Assembly: GCA_014773175.1 (NCBI GenBank) | Contig: VXCM01001575.1 | Span: 1 to 64,000 of the forward strand | From: Lucifuga dentata | Taxonomy: Eukaryota > Chordata > Actinopteri > Ophidiiformes > Bythitidae | DNA length: 64,000 nt | Direction: 5' to 3' | Shown here: in pieces, positions 24,366 through 36,918 of the stretch | Layout of the letters: each line of letters opens with the position of its first letter | Numbering within the stretch: position 1 is the stretch's first letter | Position numbers and translations under genes: made by a program | The notes under the pieces: generated by a model | What the model saw: only the letters and a program-made list of their open reading frames with translations | Told to the model about the DNA's origin: nothing | Databases searched by the model: none

Positions 24366-26936
24366 TCTCCTTGTTGAAAGGAATAAAAGCATCACAGAAA
24401 AGACTTTGAAAGCGAGCAGAAGAGGGAGCTTGTAAAAAACCTGCCTAAAGGACAGTTTTCAAACTGAGCAAGCTGCATGTTTATTTGTCCCTGGCAGCTC
24501 TGATCTCCACTTCTTGGCAGGGGGAAGAGAAAATGGACTTAGTAGAACAGCAAATGAAGTGTAGGGGAAAGGAAAACTAAACAACAACAGTGGCAGCAGC
24601 AAGAAATACATTTCCTGTTTGGGAAATTGCTTTTCCCCCCAAAATTTGCACCGAGCGCTGAAATAGAAATGACACCTCTTGTAGGTTTTACTGTACATCA
24701 GGAAGGTACTTTTAGCAGAAGACAAACTTTCACCCTGAAGGTGTTGAAACACATAATTACAGATATGACAGCAGCTCTCAGCTCATCAGGTAGTGTCTGC
24801 ACTCTTCATCCAACCCCAGAGAGATGACAGATAATTTTTTGGGAGACCAGCGGAAAGCGGATTAGGCTTTACTGAGATTTTATCATCACACATTTACTGT
24901 AGGTAGGAACTACGTTACAACCATGTGCAAGGAAGGACACAAACACAGACATACGCAGACAAAAAAAACAATCTTCTTCTTCTCTCTATCTACCACACAC
25001 ACAAACACACAAACACAAACAAAATGAATAATCATTGAAGGCTGGTACTTATCTAAATGAGATCGATCAGAGCAGGTTATAATTATAAAATTGAAAGAAG
25101 CAGTTACGCAAAGAAAAGATTTCTTTCAATAGCCATCTTTCAACAAACATCTTCATAATAACAAAAACAGAGTCTTCAAAGCGTCTTCAATTACCCAGTA
25201 AATATTATTCTGCTGTTGACAGGCTTTTAGCTGCTCTTAGAGCTCTGTATTTACTCATGATTCAGATATTGTCCAGTTAAGGTAATAAGGTAATTTGTTT
25301 ATAGCTCCCCAATTATGAGGCTGAAGATATTGCTCATCTTAGGTTTTGAGGTTTTTTGGGGGTTTTTCGTGAACTTATATGTACAGTAAATTTTCACCAA
25401 TGTGTTGTGAAATGTTGATGTTATTTAGGTCATTTTGAATATGAGATTTTATTTACATTTAATATTTCTTGATAGTAGGCTTACACCAGACCTGCAGGTT
25501 GATGGGTGAAACTTTTCTCTAAATTGAAGAATTTCTATAAAGATCCATATCCACGCATACGGCACTTTTCCCATCTATCTATTCAACGGTCAAAAAGAGA
25601 GTATCTGTGGGTATTTGTGGAGTTGTGTTTAGATAAATACATCTACCTAAGAAGACATTTTCTGTTCAACAATGGCCTCCAAAAACTTCAACAGGCAAGA
25701 TACATTCTGTTTTTTCTACATTGCAAAAAGAGACAGAAGATGTTTCAGAGAGGGGATATATCTGAGCCAGAGGAAAATGCCACTGCTGATCCGGGCTGTG
25801 AATCTTCCTCTGGAAAGGATTTAGTGGAAGAGTGCTCCAGTCTCCTCCACATCTGATATTGAATGCAGTAAACATTCAAAAGAGACGAGGGCCGTGGAAT
25901 TCTAAAGATGGTCATATTGAATGATCACCATAACAAGAGCCAAGGCAGACTGTCATCAGATTGGATCCTGGGCCTAAAAGGTTTCCTAACAATCAAATGT
26001 AAGACATAAAATCAGCATCAACAAACATAAATAAAACATTGCACACACAGACACAAGGAGTCTCTTCTGCACACGGACAATAATCATGTCACACCTTCAT
26101 AAAATGCTGATGCTCAAAGCACCTCTGCTTTAAACAAAGCATCTCCAGACTTAATCATTCCTGTTCAGAAATACCTGCACTTTCTGACTTCAACTCTCCA
26201 GGGAACCATTCCCACAGTGCTCACTGCAGGCTCAGTGTTAGCTTGTTGATGCTTTCTAATCCACAAGAATCCCTTCTGGATGACAGCAACTATTTCCCTA
26301 GATGCTGCAATTCCACTGAGCAATGCAGAAACAAGTTATTTCAGTAAATCAGGCTTCTGACATCAGCGTAACAGTACAACGGTAAATTGAACCCTTAAAA
26401 AACCTGCAGAATATAGAAAGATGTATTTAAAAAAAAAAAATCATAAAGATCATGAGTAACTTGATTGCATGGTCAGACCAGTTTTGTAAACCGAGTGGCG
26501 CAAAGATCATTCTCCATGGCACAAATACACTAATCATGTGAAAGCACAATATACAGTGTCCATTTAAAGTTTGCAAAATACATTACAGAGATAAATTCAG
26601 CTACATAGTATAGGTTTTGGTTTGATTTTGTTGACACTGAGACTCTAAAATGAATCTGCTTTCAAGTCTGAGAGGCTTTTGAACTTTAAAGTGATACTCC
26701 AGATTTCTGTTAAGAACATACTGAGTATACAAATGAACAGTGGAAAAATACATCTTACTGCAGGACTGAGTTTAGAAGTTTACACGGACATGCTGATCAA
26801 TTCTTTCTGCTGTGACACTGTGGGGTCACTTTTAGAATTTATTGTAATTGCATTAAAAGCCACCAATGAGTACATTAAATAATTGCCTTTGGGAGGACAT
26901 TTGCATATTTCAGATTATTTTACAAAAGTTGATATA

Positions 26937-27140
26937 CAAGTAGTACCTGGGTTACAAACGAGTTCCATTCCCATACCTGTTTGTAAGTCAGATTTGTATG
27001 TAAGTCAGAACAGTTACGTAGGTGTGTATCTAGTGTATATATTTTACTTAGGTGCATATCTAGTGTATATATTTTACCTTTCTGCATAAGAAACATTAAA
27101 GAAACACTTCTAGATATCCTAAAACATTGTAAACGTAATA

Positions 27141-27189
<49 letters not shown>

Positions 27190-27400
27190 NGTATAAAAAA
27201 ACATGTAGCTTAACACTTACTCTTGCTCCTATTGATGTCTTGCACGTCAGAAGAGGCATCGTAAAGTAGTGCACCATTCATGACTACGAATCATTGTACG
27301 TAACTCGAATTTTTAATTTAATAGGCTTTATGGCGGTCGGTTCGTAAGTACAGGTTGTTCGTAAGTTGGACGTTCGTAAGTCAGGGACTGCCTGTACTAG
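26937..27400. mobile_element. probable non-autonomous DNA element around a GT microsatellite
   Basis: Left end CAAGTAGTACCTGGGTTACA and right end GTCAGGGACTGCCTGTACTA are imperfect inverse copies, and TTCGTAAGT / TTTGTAAGTCAG motifs recur inside in both senses. A (GT)n tract (27141-27189) with an N at 27190 sits in the middle. The class is uncertain. Confidence 0.5.
27141..27190. repeat. (GT)n microsatellite ending at an N
   Basis: About 24 GT units and a single N at 27190, so the true length is unknown. Confidence 0.93.
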
Positions 27401-27577
27401 CATTTGAGTGCTGATAAAGGTCACGTCGCTGTAGTGTGTCAGTAGCTTTGTACCTGAAAATGACTTGATATAAAGCTAACTCACGACTTCTACTAACAGA
27501 TATATGTAAGGGGAAGTAGGTTACAGGGAGTGTAGTGCCGTTTGAGGATAGCCGCAGTGAACCAGATCAAGGCCTAC

Positions 27578-27712
27578 CATGAATGTATAGGCCATCTGCG
27601 TCTCCCGGTCCACCGGTTTGAGGAGCTTCAGGTGGCGGATTATCCCCGTAGGAGTGAGGCCAAAGATTGCAGTGTAGTCATCCATAGTAATCTTTACCAT
27701 GGGATCTTTTGT
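27578..27712 (-). CDS. pcdh15: pcdh15 visible exon 10: EC4
   Basis: The exon is 135 bp, phase 0 on both sides, acceptor TTTTGTAAG and donor GTAGGC. It encodes TKDPMVKITMDDYTAIFGL, TPTGIIRHLKLL, KPVDRETQMAYTFM. The human counterpart starts TKDPELHLFLNDY and has LLQPVDREEQQTYTF. The acceptor ends AAG rather than CAG or TAG but has a good pyrimidine tract. This is the middle of EC4, and the DRE motif supplies the usual calcium-binding glutamate. Confidence 0.95.
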
Positions 27713-28951
27713 CTTACAAAAGGAAGACATAAAAGAAAAGCAACATGTTACCATGGCGATATGAGTGTTTCATCATTTTTGTTTTGTTTTTTTTTCCAAG
27801 GCCGCAGCTGTGGGGCTGAGAAAAACTATCAAATGGAACATGTTGATCTGCCACTGAGCTGAAAAAGTAATCTGCTGGCAGGTCTCTCATCTGCCCTCAG
27901 GAAACAGTGGAAAAGCAGCTGAGGGGAACGCGAAACCTGTGTCTTTTTTACATGATTATATCAATAATACAAGGATGAGAAGAAATTTCTTCTGCTAAAT
28001 CAAGGTACAACCATTATCCCCTCTGTTCCTTTTCAGAGACAAAATACTGAGCACATAAAGGAGCTGGTAAAGAATGTCAACTTTATAGCTTTTGCATAAG
28101 GTGAACAGATGCTAAATAAGTTGAAAACACAATAGAGACATTTAGGGAGAAACTTTTCATCACTGTGGCTTCATACCATTTAGACTCCATTAACAACTAA
28201 ATGTATAGTCCACAGCGGTCCATTGCTGGGAGTCGGTTTCGATTCATGTCCGTCAATGAGACTTCTCAAGAGTGTTTGGTAAATATCAGGGCTGGGTGGC
28301 TTATTGATTCTGTTATCTCTGTTCCCACTCCACTTTGATTTGTTAATCTTCTCCAAGGGATGAGTAGAGGAATATTTTTTACAATAAACTAAAGAAGATT
28401 AATTAATTTTGACTATGCACTGCACTGTATATGAATGTGTGTTTTCACTCCTTTATATGTAGCCAGGAATACTGAAAGAACCACTCATCAGTGCAATTAG
28501 CTAATGATATCACACACCTTTATCCAACTCCACACAAAATCAAGAATCAAGCAACATTACAAATCAATCTGAAGGAATAAAGTCAGTGTTCAAATAAGTT
28601 TTGAAAAAAAAAAATGCACACCAGAACACAGCACAGCAAACCCCTTTAAATACACACCTGTCATAAGGCACAACAGTCAGTGCATACGAGGAAATAATCT
28701 ATATACAAGCCCATGAATACAGGAGACTAGCTAATTCATAGTTGAAGGAATTAAGAATAAGAGACAAAATATCATCTCTATCAATCGAGACTTCACACAT
28801 TTTTCCATTGGATACTTCAAAAGTTGATAATATTAAAGATGTCTCCAGTATTGATGAGAGCGGCTTTTATATTTTTGAAAGTGATGCATGCATTGTGTAT
28901 GTGTGGGTGTGTATGTGGGTCATAGCATCTCAAAGCAGCCCGTTTACCTAC

Positions 28952-28972
28952 AGGTGTATCACCGGGAGCCAG
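28952..28972 (-). CDS. pcdh15: pcdh15 candidate 21-bp microexon in EC4
   Basis: On the minus strand, a strong acceptor with a long pyrimidine-rich tract (about 28975-29008, ending TTGTTGTAG) is followed by CTGGCTCCCGGTGATACACC plus T and then GTAGGTAAA. The 21 bases read LAPGDTP in phase 0, fitting between exon 8 (...DNDIEE) and exon 10 (TKDPM...). Human PCDH15 has VPPSGVP at this place, from a small alternatively spliced exon known as 12a. Length, frame, position and the P..P pattern agree, but only two residues are identical. A competing donor four bases downstream (GTAAAC) would give 25 bases and break the frame. Skipping it also leaves the frame intact. Confidence 0.6.
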
Positions 28973-29173
28973 CTACAACAAGAAAAGAATACAGCAGGAA
29001 AATGACTCGTGAACATGTTACTTTCGATGGAATGGACATAAAAGCACATTAAATACATGCCGATATTCAATCGATTCACTACATGGCAGTTTGTGTTCTT
29101 ATGTGCACATGCAAGGGTATGATGTGTACATTGCAGGTAATAGTGGCCATAGGCTGATAAACGCTCCCTCTAC

Positions 29174-29380
29174 CTCCTCAATGTCATTATCCAAAGCGAT
29201 GATCCCCAGGGGGGCTGTGAGGTTGGCGCTGGCTGAGATGGTCGTGCCCACAGGGGCCGACTCACTGACGTAGCCCTGATAGGTAGAAAACTGGAAGTAT
29301 GGTGCCTGGTTGTTTTCATCAAGGATTTCGATGATGAGGTCGGTATAGGTGGGAAGGGGGTGACCATTGTCCTGTTCAGC
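29174..29380 (-). CDS. pcdh15: pcdh15 visible exon 8: end of EC3, start of EC4
   Basis: The exon is 207 bp, phase 0 on both sides, acceptor TTTTTCAG and donor GTAGAG. It encodes 69 residues: [40 protein letters not shown] and [17 protein letters not shown] is the EC3-EC4 linker, one residue off the usual DxNDN. A (CT)n microsatellite lies about 30 bases upstream of the acceptor. The exon ends after DNDIEE, exactly where human PCDH15 has an optional 7-residue insert before TKDP (see 28952-28972). Confidence 0.96.
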
Positions 29381-29403
29381 CTGAAAAAGAGCAAAAGACA
29401 GAC

Positions 29404-29447
<44 letters not shown>

Positions 29448-32400
29448 AGATCAAATTTTTCAGTCCCAGGCAAACTTTGCTAGTACCTGTTTGCGATATT
29501 CTTTAATCTGAGCTGTTCAAGGATCCACCCTGACCCAGTCTTGGAACCACCTAAGATGCCCTGGAATTACTGACCAATTTTTGAAATTATGGTACAAAAT
29601 TTGAGATGCTATTTCTCTAGTTTGCACAGATCTACAAGTTCCCAAGACTGGCAATGGGTAATAGCTAACAAGAGGAGAACAAGACGTGGAAAAAAACAAA
29701 AATGATGGCAACATCATGGTCTCTTTTTCTTCTTTTTGGGGCCCACATACTACTTGAACTGCAAGTAATGCCCCCTTGTTTGAGTCCTTGTTGAGTGGCT
29801 TCTTTCATGCTGTAACTTCTCACATGAGGTTTCATGAGTATCGATTGCAGGCCAGGTGACACTGTGCTCAGTTGTGTATTGTGTGTGTACCACAACATCG
29901 CCAAGATTACAGGAAAGATTGTTGTGCAATTTGAGAGATTTAGAGATTTTAGGATCACTGAAGTCCTGTAGTCTGAACTGGGAGGAAACGATTGTACATT
30001 TCTGCATAATAACACTGAGTGAATGTTTCTAATAACCTTTACTGAACATCTCTGTTTATCAAACCAAGTGGAAAAATGCTCCGCTGGAAATTGACATTAA
30101 CATAAGAATAAGAGGTACTGCAATTAAGTAATAAGTCATGACGATGAAATTAACACCCGTTGCTCAGAGTTGAAGAGTTGAAGCTCAAATGTTGAAGTCC
30201 CAACTCCTGGAGTGCCAGTTGTGGTACAGAAGCATCATTTTTTCTATGAACCATTTCAATTAGAAAAAAGCTACAGTGGCTAACTAAATCTAATCAAAGG
30301 TCCACTTAGGATTAAGTCTCGTAATTGCCAGGGCACTTAACGCAAATACCACCAATTGTAGGGGACAGGCAGTAATCAGTAGCTCTTGTTAATCCATCAA
30401 ATGAGTGACTAATGGTATAAGGGTGCTCAATAGAAATATTAGCAGCCAATGTCAGACTTGAGCAAAAATTGAGTGTTATTAGTTACTAAGTGTGTGTATG
30501 AGCACTTACATGCATTGAAGTCTCTCTGATTGTGCAAGCTCAACTAGGCTTAACTCTTTGGAGCCAAATGTGCTAAAATCCCAGAGGACTTCACTTCAGT
30601 ATATTAATAGCTTGTTTCTCTAAAGACATCCAGCATCCAGCCAGGGAACACAATATACGATGTGGAGTCTTAGCAGGAAACCTCATTTAAATGTCACCTT
30701 CCGATTCTGCTAAAGACAGCAATGTGTGATGAATAGTGAGCTTCGTATTGCTGAACCAGGGAATATAAAGTTTGATGAAGACCAGCTAAATTCCTCAGAA
30801 ACCACATTTCAAATAGATTTCCATAAATTCGAGCTATGACTTATCTATAAATGTTTACAAAATGCTGTAACAAACAAGGTAAAAATACCTTAAAAATAAA
30901 TTGCAAAAGACAGCTAATTCAGCTAATTCACAAGATTCCCTGAGTTATGCTTTCTCCATATACACAAGCGAAATGCTGACTCACTTGGTCGAAAAGCAGG
31001 TGATTTTTGTGTCAGAAATGTCCCAAACTATTTTACCAAATTCTCTGCCAAACTCTGTAGCAGCCAGACTATATATAATCTCTCAGCTTTATTTTCCAGA
31101 ACAGTCAGTGGGTGACAGCACAGCACGGGTGACAGGACACTTTACCACATATCAGAATGTATATTTCTCAGCGATTCAAACTCAGACCAACAAACTGTGT
31201 AGCACAGAAGGAAAGACGCTGAATTTTCCCACGACTGCATCTGACAATACTGCAGCCCAGTGAGACCAAAGCAAATGAATACAGTCTGGTCAGGCTGTCA
31301 CCATGATCTTTCTCCTCCTAAACACATATGTCACTATGGCCTCCCACACTGCGATGCTTCAGAAGCATTGGGGCTTTGAAAATACAGATGGAGAGGGGGA
31401 GTGAGGCGACATCAATTTAAGCCATGACCTGGAACTAATTCTGCACATTAGCCAAATTACACTGGGCTTGTGTTTCTGAGTACCAACTGGAACTGGAGAT
31501 ATGGTCTCTCTGCTAAACGATAAAGTGCAGGCGCCAAAAAAAGCTCTAATTTGTTGTTTATTGTCATCTGTGTATTCTCTAAGATTGCACACACTCACTG
31601 TGCACTGTTGCACACTGCTGTTTTGGAATGTCCAGCTGTGATTTTTATTTAATCACTATCACCATGAATGCCAGACAATCCATCCAAAGAGTGCTCTACC
31701 TTTTTCCCCTGACAGAGCAATGATGAAGAATGCCCACACAGGCCTGGCCCACACTTCCCTGAAAGATCCAATCTGCTCATACAAACACCGAAGGGAAAAT
31801 GCTGTCATTGAAAGAAAATGTGTGTCTGGATGTGTCTCTGTGTTTTTCTCACTCTGTTGACATTCACACACACATTTTATCAGAGAGAGAAAGAGAGAGA
31901 TGGAAAGAGAGATAGAAGAAGGGGTGTAGGATTACAGTGTTCCCCGGTGATTTAGCTCTTTAGCAGTGTCCCTATTTCTGTGAGGCTGTGCTAAACGACC
32001 TGCGTTTCACAGCTGCAACACCAGCCTGAGGGAGATTCGCTGCTATCAAAAGTCACTGTTTATCATTCACTCGTGATTCTTTCATCCTGACTCATCTCCC
32101 CTCATTCTTCCATCCTCATATCTCCTTCCTTCCTGTTTCTTTTCGACCGGCCCTCCCTCCATCTTCATCTGCCTTTGAGATCTTCATTTCACCCCAGCCA
32201 CTGTTGGCTGATACCGTTCTATCAGGATCAATGATGACTTTGTACGAACAACAGATGGGTTTTGCAAAACATGGGAGAGATGGTGTGACTTTCTCATTTC
32301 ACCTTGATATGATCTGAACACAAACCCAACATTTTCTTGTGTTTTTTTTTTAATCTGTCATTTGTCACAAAAGCCTCGCGCAGCTTTATTTTCATTGCAA

Positions 32401-34219
32401 AACTGGCATTATGAAAGAGACTGCAACTCTCAAACAGTGATGATGACAGTGGATCGCTCACATCTTGGGAAAAAAAAAGTGTCAAAGAGTGCAGAGAATT
32501 TCACAAGCTAATACAATAGCTGAGGAGTGACTTCAATATCTGCTTTAGAGCTCAATTTGGTAAGTTACTATAAAATGCTTAAAGAGGCGGACCAATTACC
32601 GTGATAAGCCGATCCTGAAAACCAGCTGACTTTTTCTGCTGTCGTCACACAAATGCATGCTGACAACTCTTATGAAATTTCATTCATAAATGCAGAGTTT
32701 GGAAGCACAAAAAATGCCAAAGGCTGAGTCAGTTTCAGAGGAGGTGTGCAAATAAAATGAACTAAATATGAGGTTACATGAGGTTATACTAGAATAATGA
32801 GCTTGGTGGGCTCATGTTTTTAACGTTTTAGCAATTCTGTCATTGAGGATTGTGTATTTTCACTGCGTACTGAGCTATATCCTAGCACACCCAAAATCCC
32901 ACAGTCTAAATTTCTCTTTCCTGCCCCTCAGACACAGTAATGGTTCCTCCCCTCTGTACAGTCAAGGGTAAGGCGGTGTTAAGTATTGTGGTGTTATAAG
33001 GCTCCAACCCTACTTTCCTTCACATGCCTTCCCATCTATCCCTCTTGGTCTTTTTCTGCTCTCTTGCTCTGTCTTTGAACCGTCTCCCTTTCTCAGAATA
33101 TGTACAATCCTCCTGGAGACATGCAAAATGTTCCCCATACACTATCAGACCTCCCTCTCTCCTTCCTCTTCAGCAGACCATTTATTCTTTTCATCTGCTC
33201 CTCAGCTAGCCCTGTAAACAGCAGGCTGCAATGTGCTCAGAGGTGCCTAGAGATTAGTGATGGATAGATGTGAAGGTTCTCTGTGCTGCTGCTCTGCACT
33301 GGCACAGAAATGATCCCTGACTATGCTCTAAATTAGGATTCATGAGAGTGCAGCAGCCTATCTTACTGCCAAGTCCATAAATCATAACTTCTTCTTCACC
33401 TCGATCAGTAAAGATAAGGTTAATGTCTTTCAAAACTGAGGTTATCTACGTGAAGGAGGTAAATTCATCGAGATGTGTTAGTCTTGATGTTGCATCAAGA
33501 CATTATGACTACAGAAGTGAGGTGTTGTGTCATACTTTCTTTACCTCATGGAAAGTTAACAGATGACGCAAAGGAGATTTGGGTATTTTGACACGCAAGT
33601 TTGTTTCTTCAGTCATTTGGGAGGGAACGTCATAACTCAAGTCTTACCCACTGATCATAAATCGATTGTGCAATACACATCAATGGCAACAGATAAAGTG
33701 CAAATCTGTAAAATGCACTATAACTTTAAACACAAAAACATGATGATTTTCTCTTACTTTGGTCATGCCAACAAAGAGGACTAGAAACCAGTGGGAGAAG
33801 GACATGTCATAATGCAAGTTCATAAGAACGCAGCACTGGAGCGACCAAATTCTGTATTTGAATTAGAAATAATGGATAATGTTAATGTGACACATTGATC
33901 TAATTCTATCTGTTATTCCAATTCTAGTACTGTGGAGCAGCTAGCATTAACATTTGGTATGGACTCTCCAAAACCGTACCAGAACTGAGTTCAGTTGCAG
34001 TTTTCACACTTCAAACACAACGTTCACTGGGAAAACAGCTTCGACTGCAGAAAAATAGTAAGCCCTAGTCTGAAAACACTTGAATGACATTATGTGCCTT
34101 GTTTTCATTATACTATATATTGGGCACTGAAACCTGATAGAACAGAAACTTAAAGTGATAATAATTCTGGTGATAGAAACTTTAAAAACAATAAAGTTAT
34201 ATTGAATTTTATTGATTAC
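29381..34219. other. intron between exons 7 and 8
   Basis: This intron of about 4.8 kb starts with the CT tract upstream of exon 8 and then shows nothing I recognise. The open frame at 30901-31263 is not supported by splice, codon or homology evidence. The intron is among the least repeat-rich stretches of the window. Confidence 0.7.
29410..29442. repeat. (GA)n microsatellite upstream of exon 8 acceptor
   Basis: In gene sense a CT tract ending about 30 bases before the TTTTTCAG acceptor of exon 8. Confidence 0.95.
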
Positions 34220-34332
34220 CTTTATGGTGAGCGTGAACTTTTGATAGAAATCTCTGCTGATCGGCTTCAGAACACGCAGTTCTGCAGTTGTCTTATTTAG
34301 GGTGAAATACTCTGGATATGTGGCTGGATGAC
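34220..34332 (-). CDS. pcdh15: pcdh15 visible exon 7: EC3
   Basis: The exon is 113 bp. It starts after CTGCAG with two bases that complete the split glycine, and ends in phase 0 at GTAATC. It encodes HPATYPEYFTLNKTTAEL, RVLKPISRDF and YQKFTLTIK. This is the middle of EC3, where human PCDH15 has RTAELSLLEPVNRDFHQKF. The intron before it (34333-34428) is only 96 bp. Confidence 0.95.
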
Positions 34333-34428
34333 CTGCAATAAAGAAGCAGCACATTCACAGATTTGGATTAACGATCATTACATGTACAAAATATGTCAAG
34401 TTGAGTTTGATGGAATTTTTTTACCTAC

Positions 34429-34537
34429 CAACCAGGATGTAGTAAAGAATCCCAGGTCTGTCTGATGGAGGCTGTATGTTCTTGTCCATGTCCACCGCCC
34501 GGATTGGAGGGGTCACATTCAGTGGGTTTAGTTTGTT
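34429..34537 (-). CDS. pcdh15: pcdh15 visible exon 6: EC3
   Basis: The exon is 109 bp. It starts in phase 0 after GTTGCAG and ends in phase 1 at G|GTAGGT. It encodes [18 protein letters not shown], then [18 protein letters not shown] and the first base of a glycine codon. Human PCDH15 has [21 protein letters not shown] at this place. A second GT four bases further on (GTAGGTAAA) is a possible donor, but only the first keeps frame with the next exon. AVDMD is the DxD-type calcium site of EC3. Confidence 0.95.
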
Positions 34538-34846
34538 CTGCAACAAGAGATGGAAAGTCAGGCCAGGATTACACCCCAGTTAACCACTCATATGGTTGCA
34601 CACGCAGTGGCTATGTGAGCACTATAACTTACATACTTGCTTGTGTACTTTACGCTAATCTCTTGGATTAAATACTACTAGACTAAATTCACAGTCCTGG
34701 TTCTTGGGACCCAGAGCACTGCATATTCACCATCTCTCGCTGCTGTGCCAACATCTGAAGGTGATGCCAACACCGATCAAGAACTGGGAGACACCAACTC
34801 TTGATCAAGTTAATGCACCTGATTTTGCAGGAGTGTATCTATGTTG

Positions 34847-34996
34847 CCAGGGTCCTATTCCCCAGTTCAATATTCTGTTAACACACATTAAGTGTGTGTT
34901 AACAGGATAACCCTAACCCTAGCCCTAACCCCAACCCTAATTAACCCATTATGTTCTCTATTGTGCTATATAGAGCTGGGGAACATAGGACCCTGG
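34847..34996. mobile_element. fold-back element with telomere-like repeats
   Basis: Arms CCAGGGTCCTATTCCCCAG (34847-34865) and CTGGGGAACATAGGACCCTG plus G (34976-34996) are inverse copies with a two-base indel. Inside are a 12-bp hairpin (CTGTTAACACAC ... GTGTGTTAACAG) and about five units of the telomere-type repeat CCCTAA (34908-34940). It is nested within 34692-35087. Confidence 0.7.
34908..34940. repeat. interstitial telomere-like (CCCTAA)n
   Basis: Reads AACCCTAACCCTAGCCCTAA then CCCCAACCCTAA, about five vertebrate telomere units with single changes. It is part of the fold-back element, so it need not mark a chromosome-fusion point. Confidence 0.85.
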
Positions 34997-36872
34997 ATGA
35001 CCCCGATTTAGCAAATCATATGTGGATAGAGCAGGGAGAGATTGAAAATATGCAGATCTGTTTGACCTGAGGAGCAGACCAGGACTGAGAACCAAGGCAC
35101 TAGGGGGCAAAAACATCATTCCTGACTGGTGCCAGAACACCTGAAAAACTACTTCCCATTATTCTCAACAGTGTAAACAAATATGGCAGCCATCAAGAAA
35201 GATTCATGGCAAATATTCTGGCAGGATATCTGTTGCTGTGAAGTGGTGCTGAGACATTATATAAATGGGGCTAGCTGGTGGTATGCATGAACAAGTTGAA
35301 TAGCTTAAGCATTTTCTCCATAAAACCATTAGCCTACTTCCTGATTGTCTCTGTTGATGCACAAAAAAGTGGACATTACTGCCTCTGTGATTTTTGTAGG
35401 TATTGCACCTTATGAGTGTGTAGTGTCATTTCTTGCAGAGATGCACAATCAAAAGCTTTAAATGAATGTAGCATAAGCATGGCACACATCCTGCGTATGC
35501 GTAGATAACATCAAGTCAAATCCTGACCTTGGTCAACAACAGAAGACCGTATTTATAGAGTCTTACAGATTGTTTAAGACCTGCTAGACCAACTTTTACT
35601 ATTGAGTAGTAAAAGAAACCACCAATATCCAATTTAATAACCAAGATTTGTTAAGCAGGCCGGTGCCTTATAATCCATGGCACACTGGCACAATGTTTCG
35701 TGGTGTTAGTTGTATTTCTCATCAACATGCTTCTTAACTTGTACAATAGCATAGCACATGGAGGCTAATCTGTTTATGGTGCTACTTTTCCTGCTCATGC
35801 ACAGTCAGACTTCATCAAAGTAATTATCCAGCTCTACCCTACACCATTGCCTCAACATATGGCTAAGTGGGAATATGTTTAGCACATCATATTTAAGCAT
35901 ACTTCTGCTCATGCAAAGTAGTTCCATATGGCTGATGCAGTATGTGTGAATATGCTAAGCGGTTTGTGCTGAACTTCTTTCCTTAAAGCAGACAGGCACA
36001 TGGCTAACAGCTCTCTAGCAGGCAGAATCCCTCCCTTAGGGGGTATATTTATATCCATCAGCTCTGGAGTAATCCTTACACCCCTCCCTAACCAGCCCTC
36101 TCGCTTTTACAGTGTCTGGAGGTGCGCTAAATNATCCTTACACCCCTCCCTAACCAGCCCTCTCGCTTTTACAGTGTCTGGAGGTGCGCTAAATCAAATC
36201 CCACTAGCTCTGCACAATGATGATTAGCTATAATACCCTCCTCCAGCAGCCATTATCCAGGGAACTCCAGAGCCCGTATTATATCCCCCCAGGGCAAAAA
36301 AATAAATACAGATCAATTTAATAATGCCTGTCTAGCCATTGTGATTAATTACAATACACTCATCAATTACAAGATGACAAATCTCCCCATGGATAGATAT
36401 GTTAGCATAATGGTTACACTGCAGAATATCAGTGAACAGCAAAACTGACTGAAACTGCAGGACTGATAGAGCGCATTCCTAAAAACTTGTGATCTAAACT
36501 TAAATTAAGTTAAATGTAGTGGAAAATAAAGGATGGAAACTGAAATGCACTGAAAATGAACACAGCAGCCATTTGACCGAGTTTACTGTATAGTAAAGGA
36601 TAAATGTAACATCAGTACAACATTAAACCTTATTGGAGTGAAGCTTTTTGAGGATGAATCCAAAATCAAAAAGGGCAAAACAGCAGGAGGATGGGAGAAA
36701 GGCCAACATTTTCTCACACTGATGAAAAAGCTTTGCTTTGTGTACCCACAGCTCACAGGTCCTGCATACTTAGCAGTCTGCAAACCTTTTATCATAAATT
36801 ATACATTAGACGGGCAACTCTGAATGGAAGCCTGAACAAACAACAGTGATTCACTGTGGCTGCTGTACACCA

Positions 36873-36873
36873 G

Positions 36874-36916
<43 letters not shown>
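36873..36916. repeat. (CA)n microsatellite
   Basis: About 22 CA units; the open frame across it is low complexity. Confidence 0.95.

Positions 36917-36918
<2 letters not shown>

Larger units (their letters stand above)
23028..27577. other. intron between exons 10 and 11
   Basis: This intron of about 4.5 kb holds the decayed Tc1 transposon (23176-24365) near exon 11 and an element with terminal repeats around a GT microsatellite (26937-27400) near exon 10. Between 24400 and 26900 I see no recognisable feature beyond AT-rich sequence and short CA runs near 25000. Confidence 0.7.
34692..35087. mobile_element. palindromic element with long inverted ends
   Basis: The left end CAGTCCTGGTTCTTGGGACC and a following GCACTGCATATTCACCATCT segment are matched in inverse by the right end (AGAGATTGAAAATATGCAGA and GACCAGGACTG). 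A third copy of this end is at about 53098-53190 (TTCTCAATCCTGGTCCTCTG). The interior carries the nested fold-back at 34847-34996. Confidence 0.65.

Noticed and set aside
30901..31263. 120-codon open frame on the plus strand
   Set aside because: Composition is ordinary intron sequence and no family resemblance is seen.
34908..34940. Telomere-like repeats taken as a chromosome-fusion scar
   Set aside because: They are embedded in a fold-back element with inverted arms, so mobile-element origin is the simpler reading.
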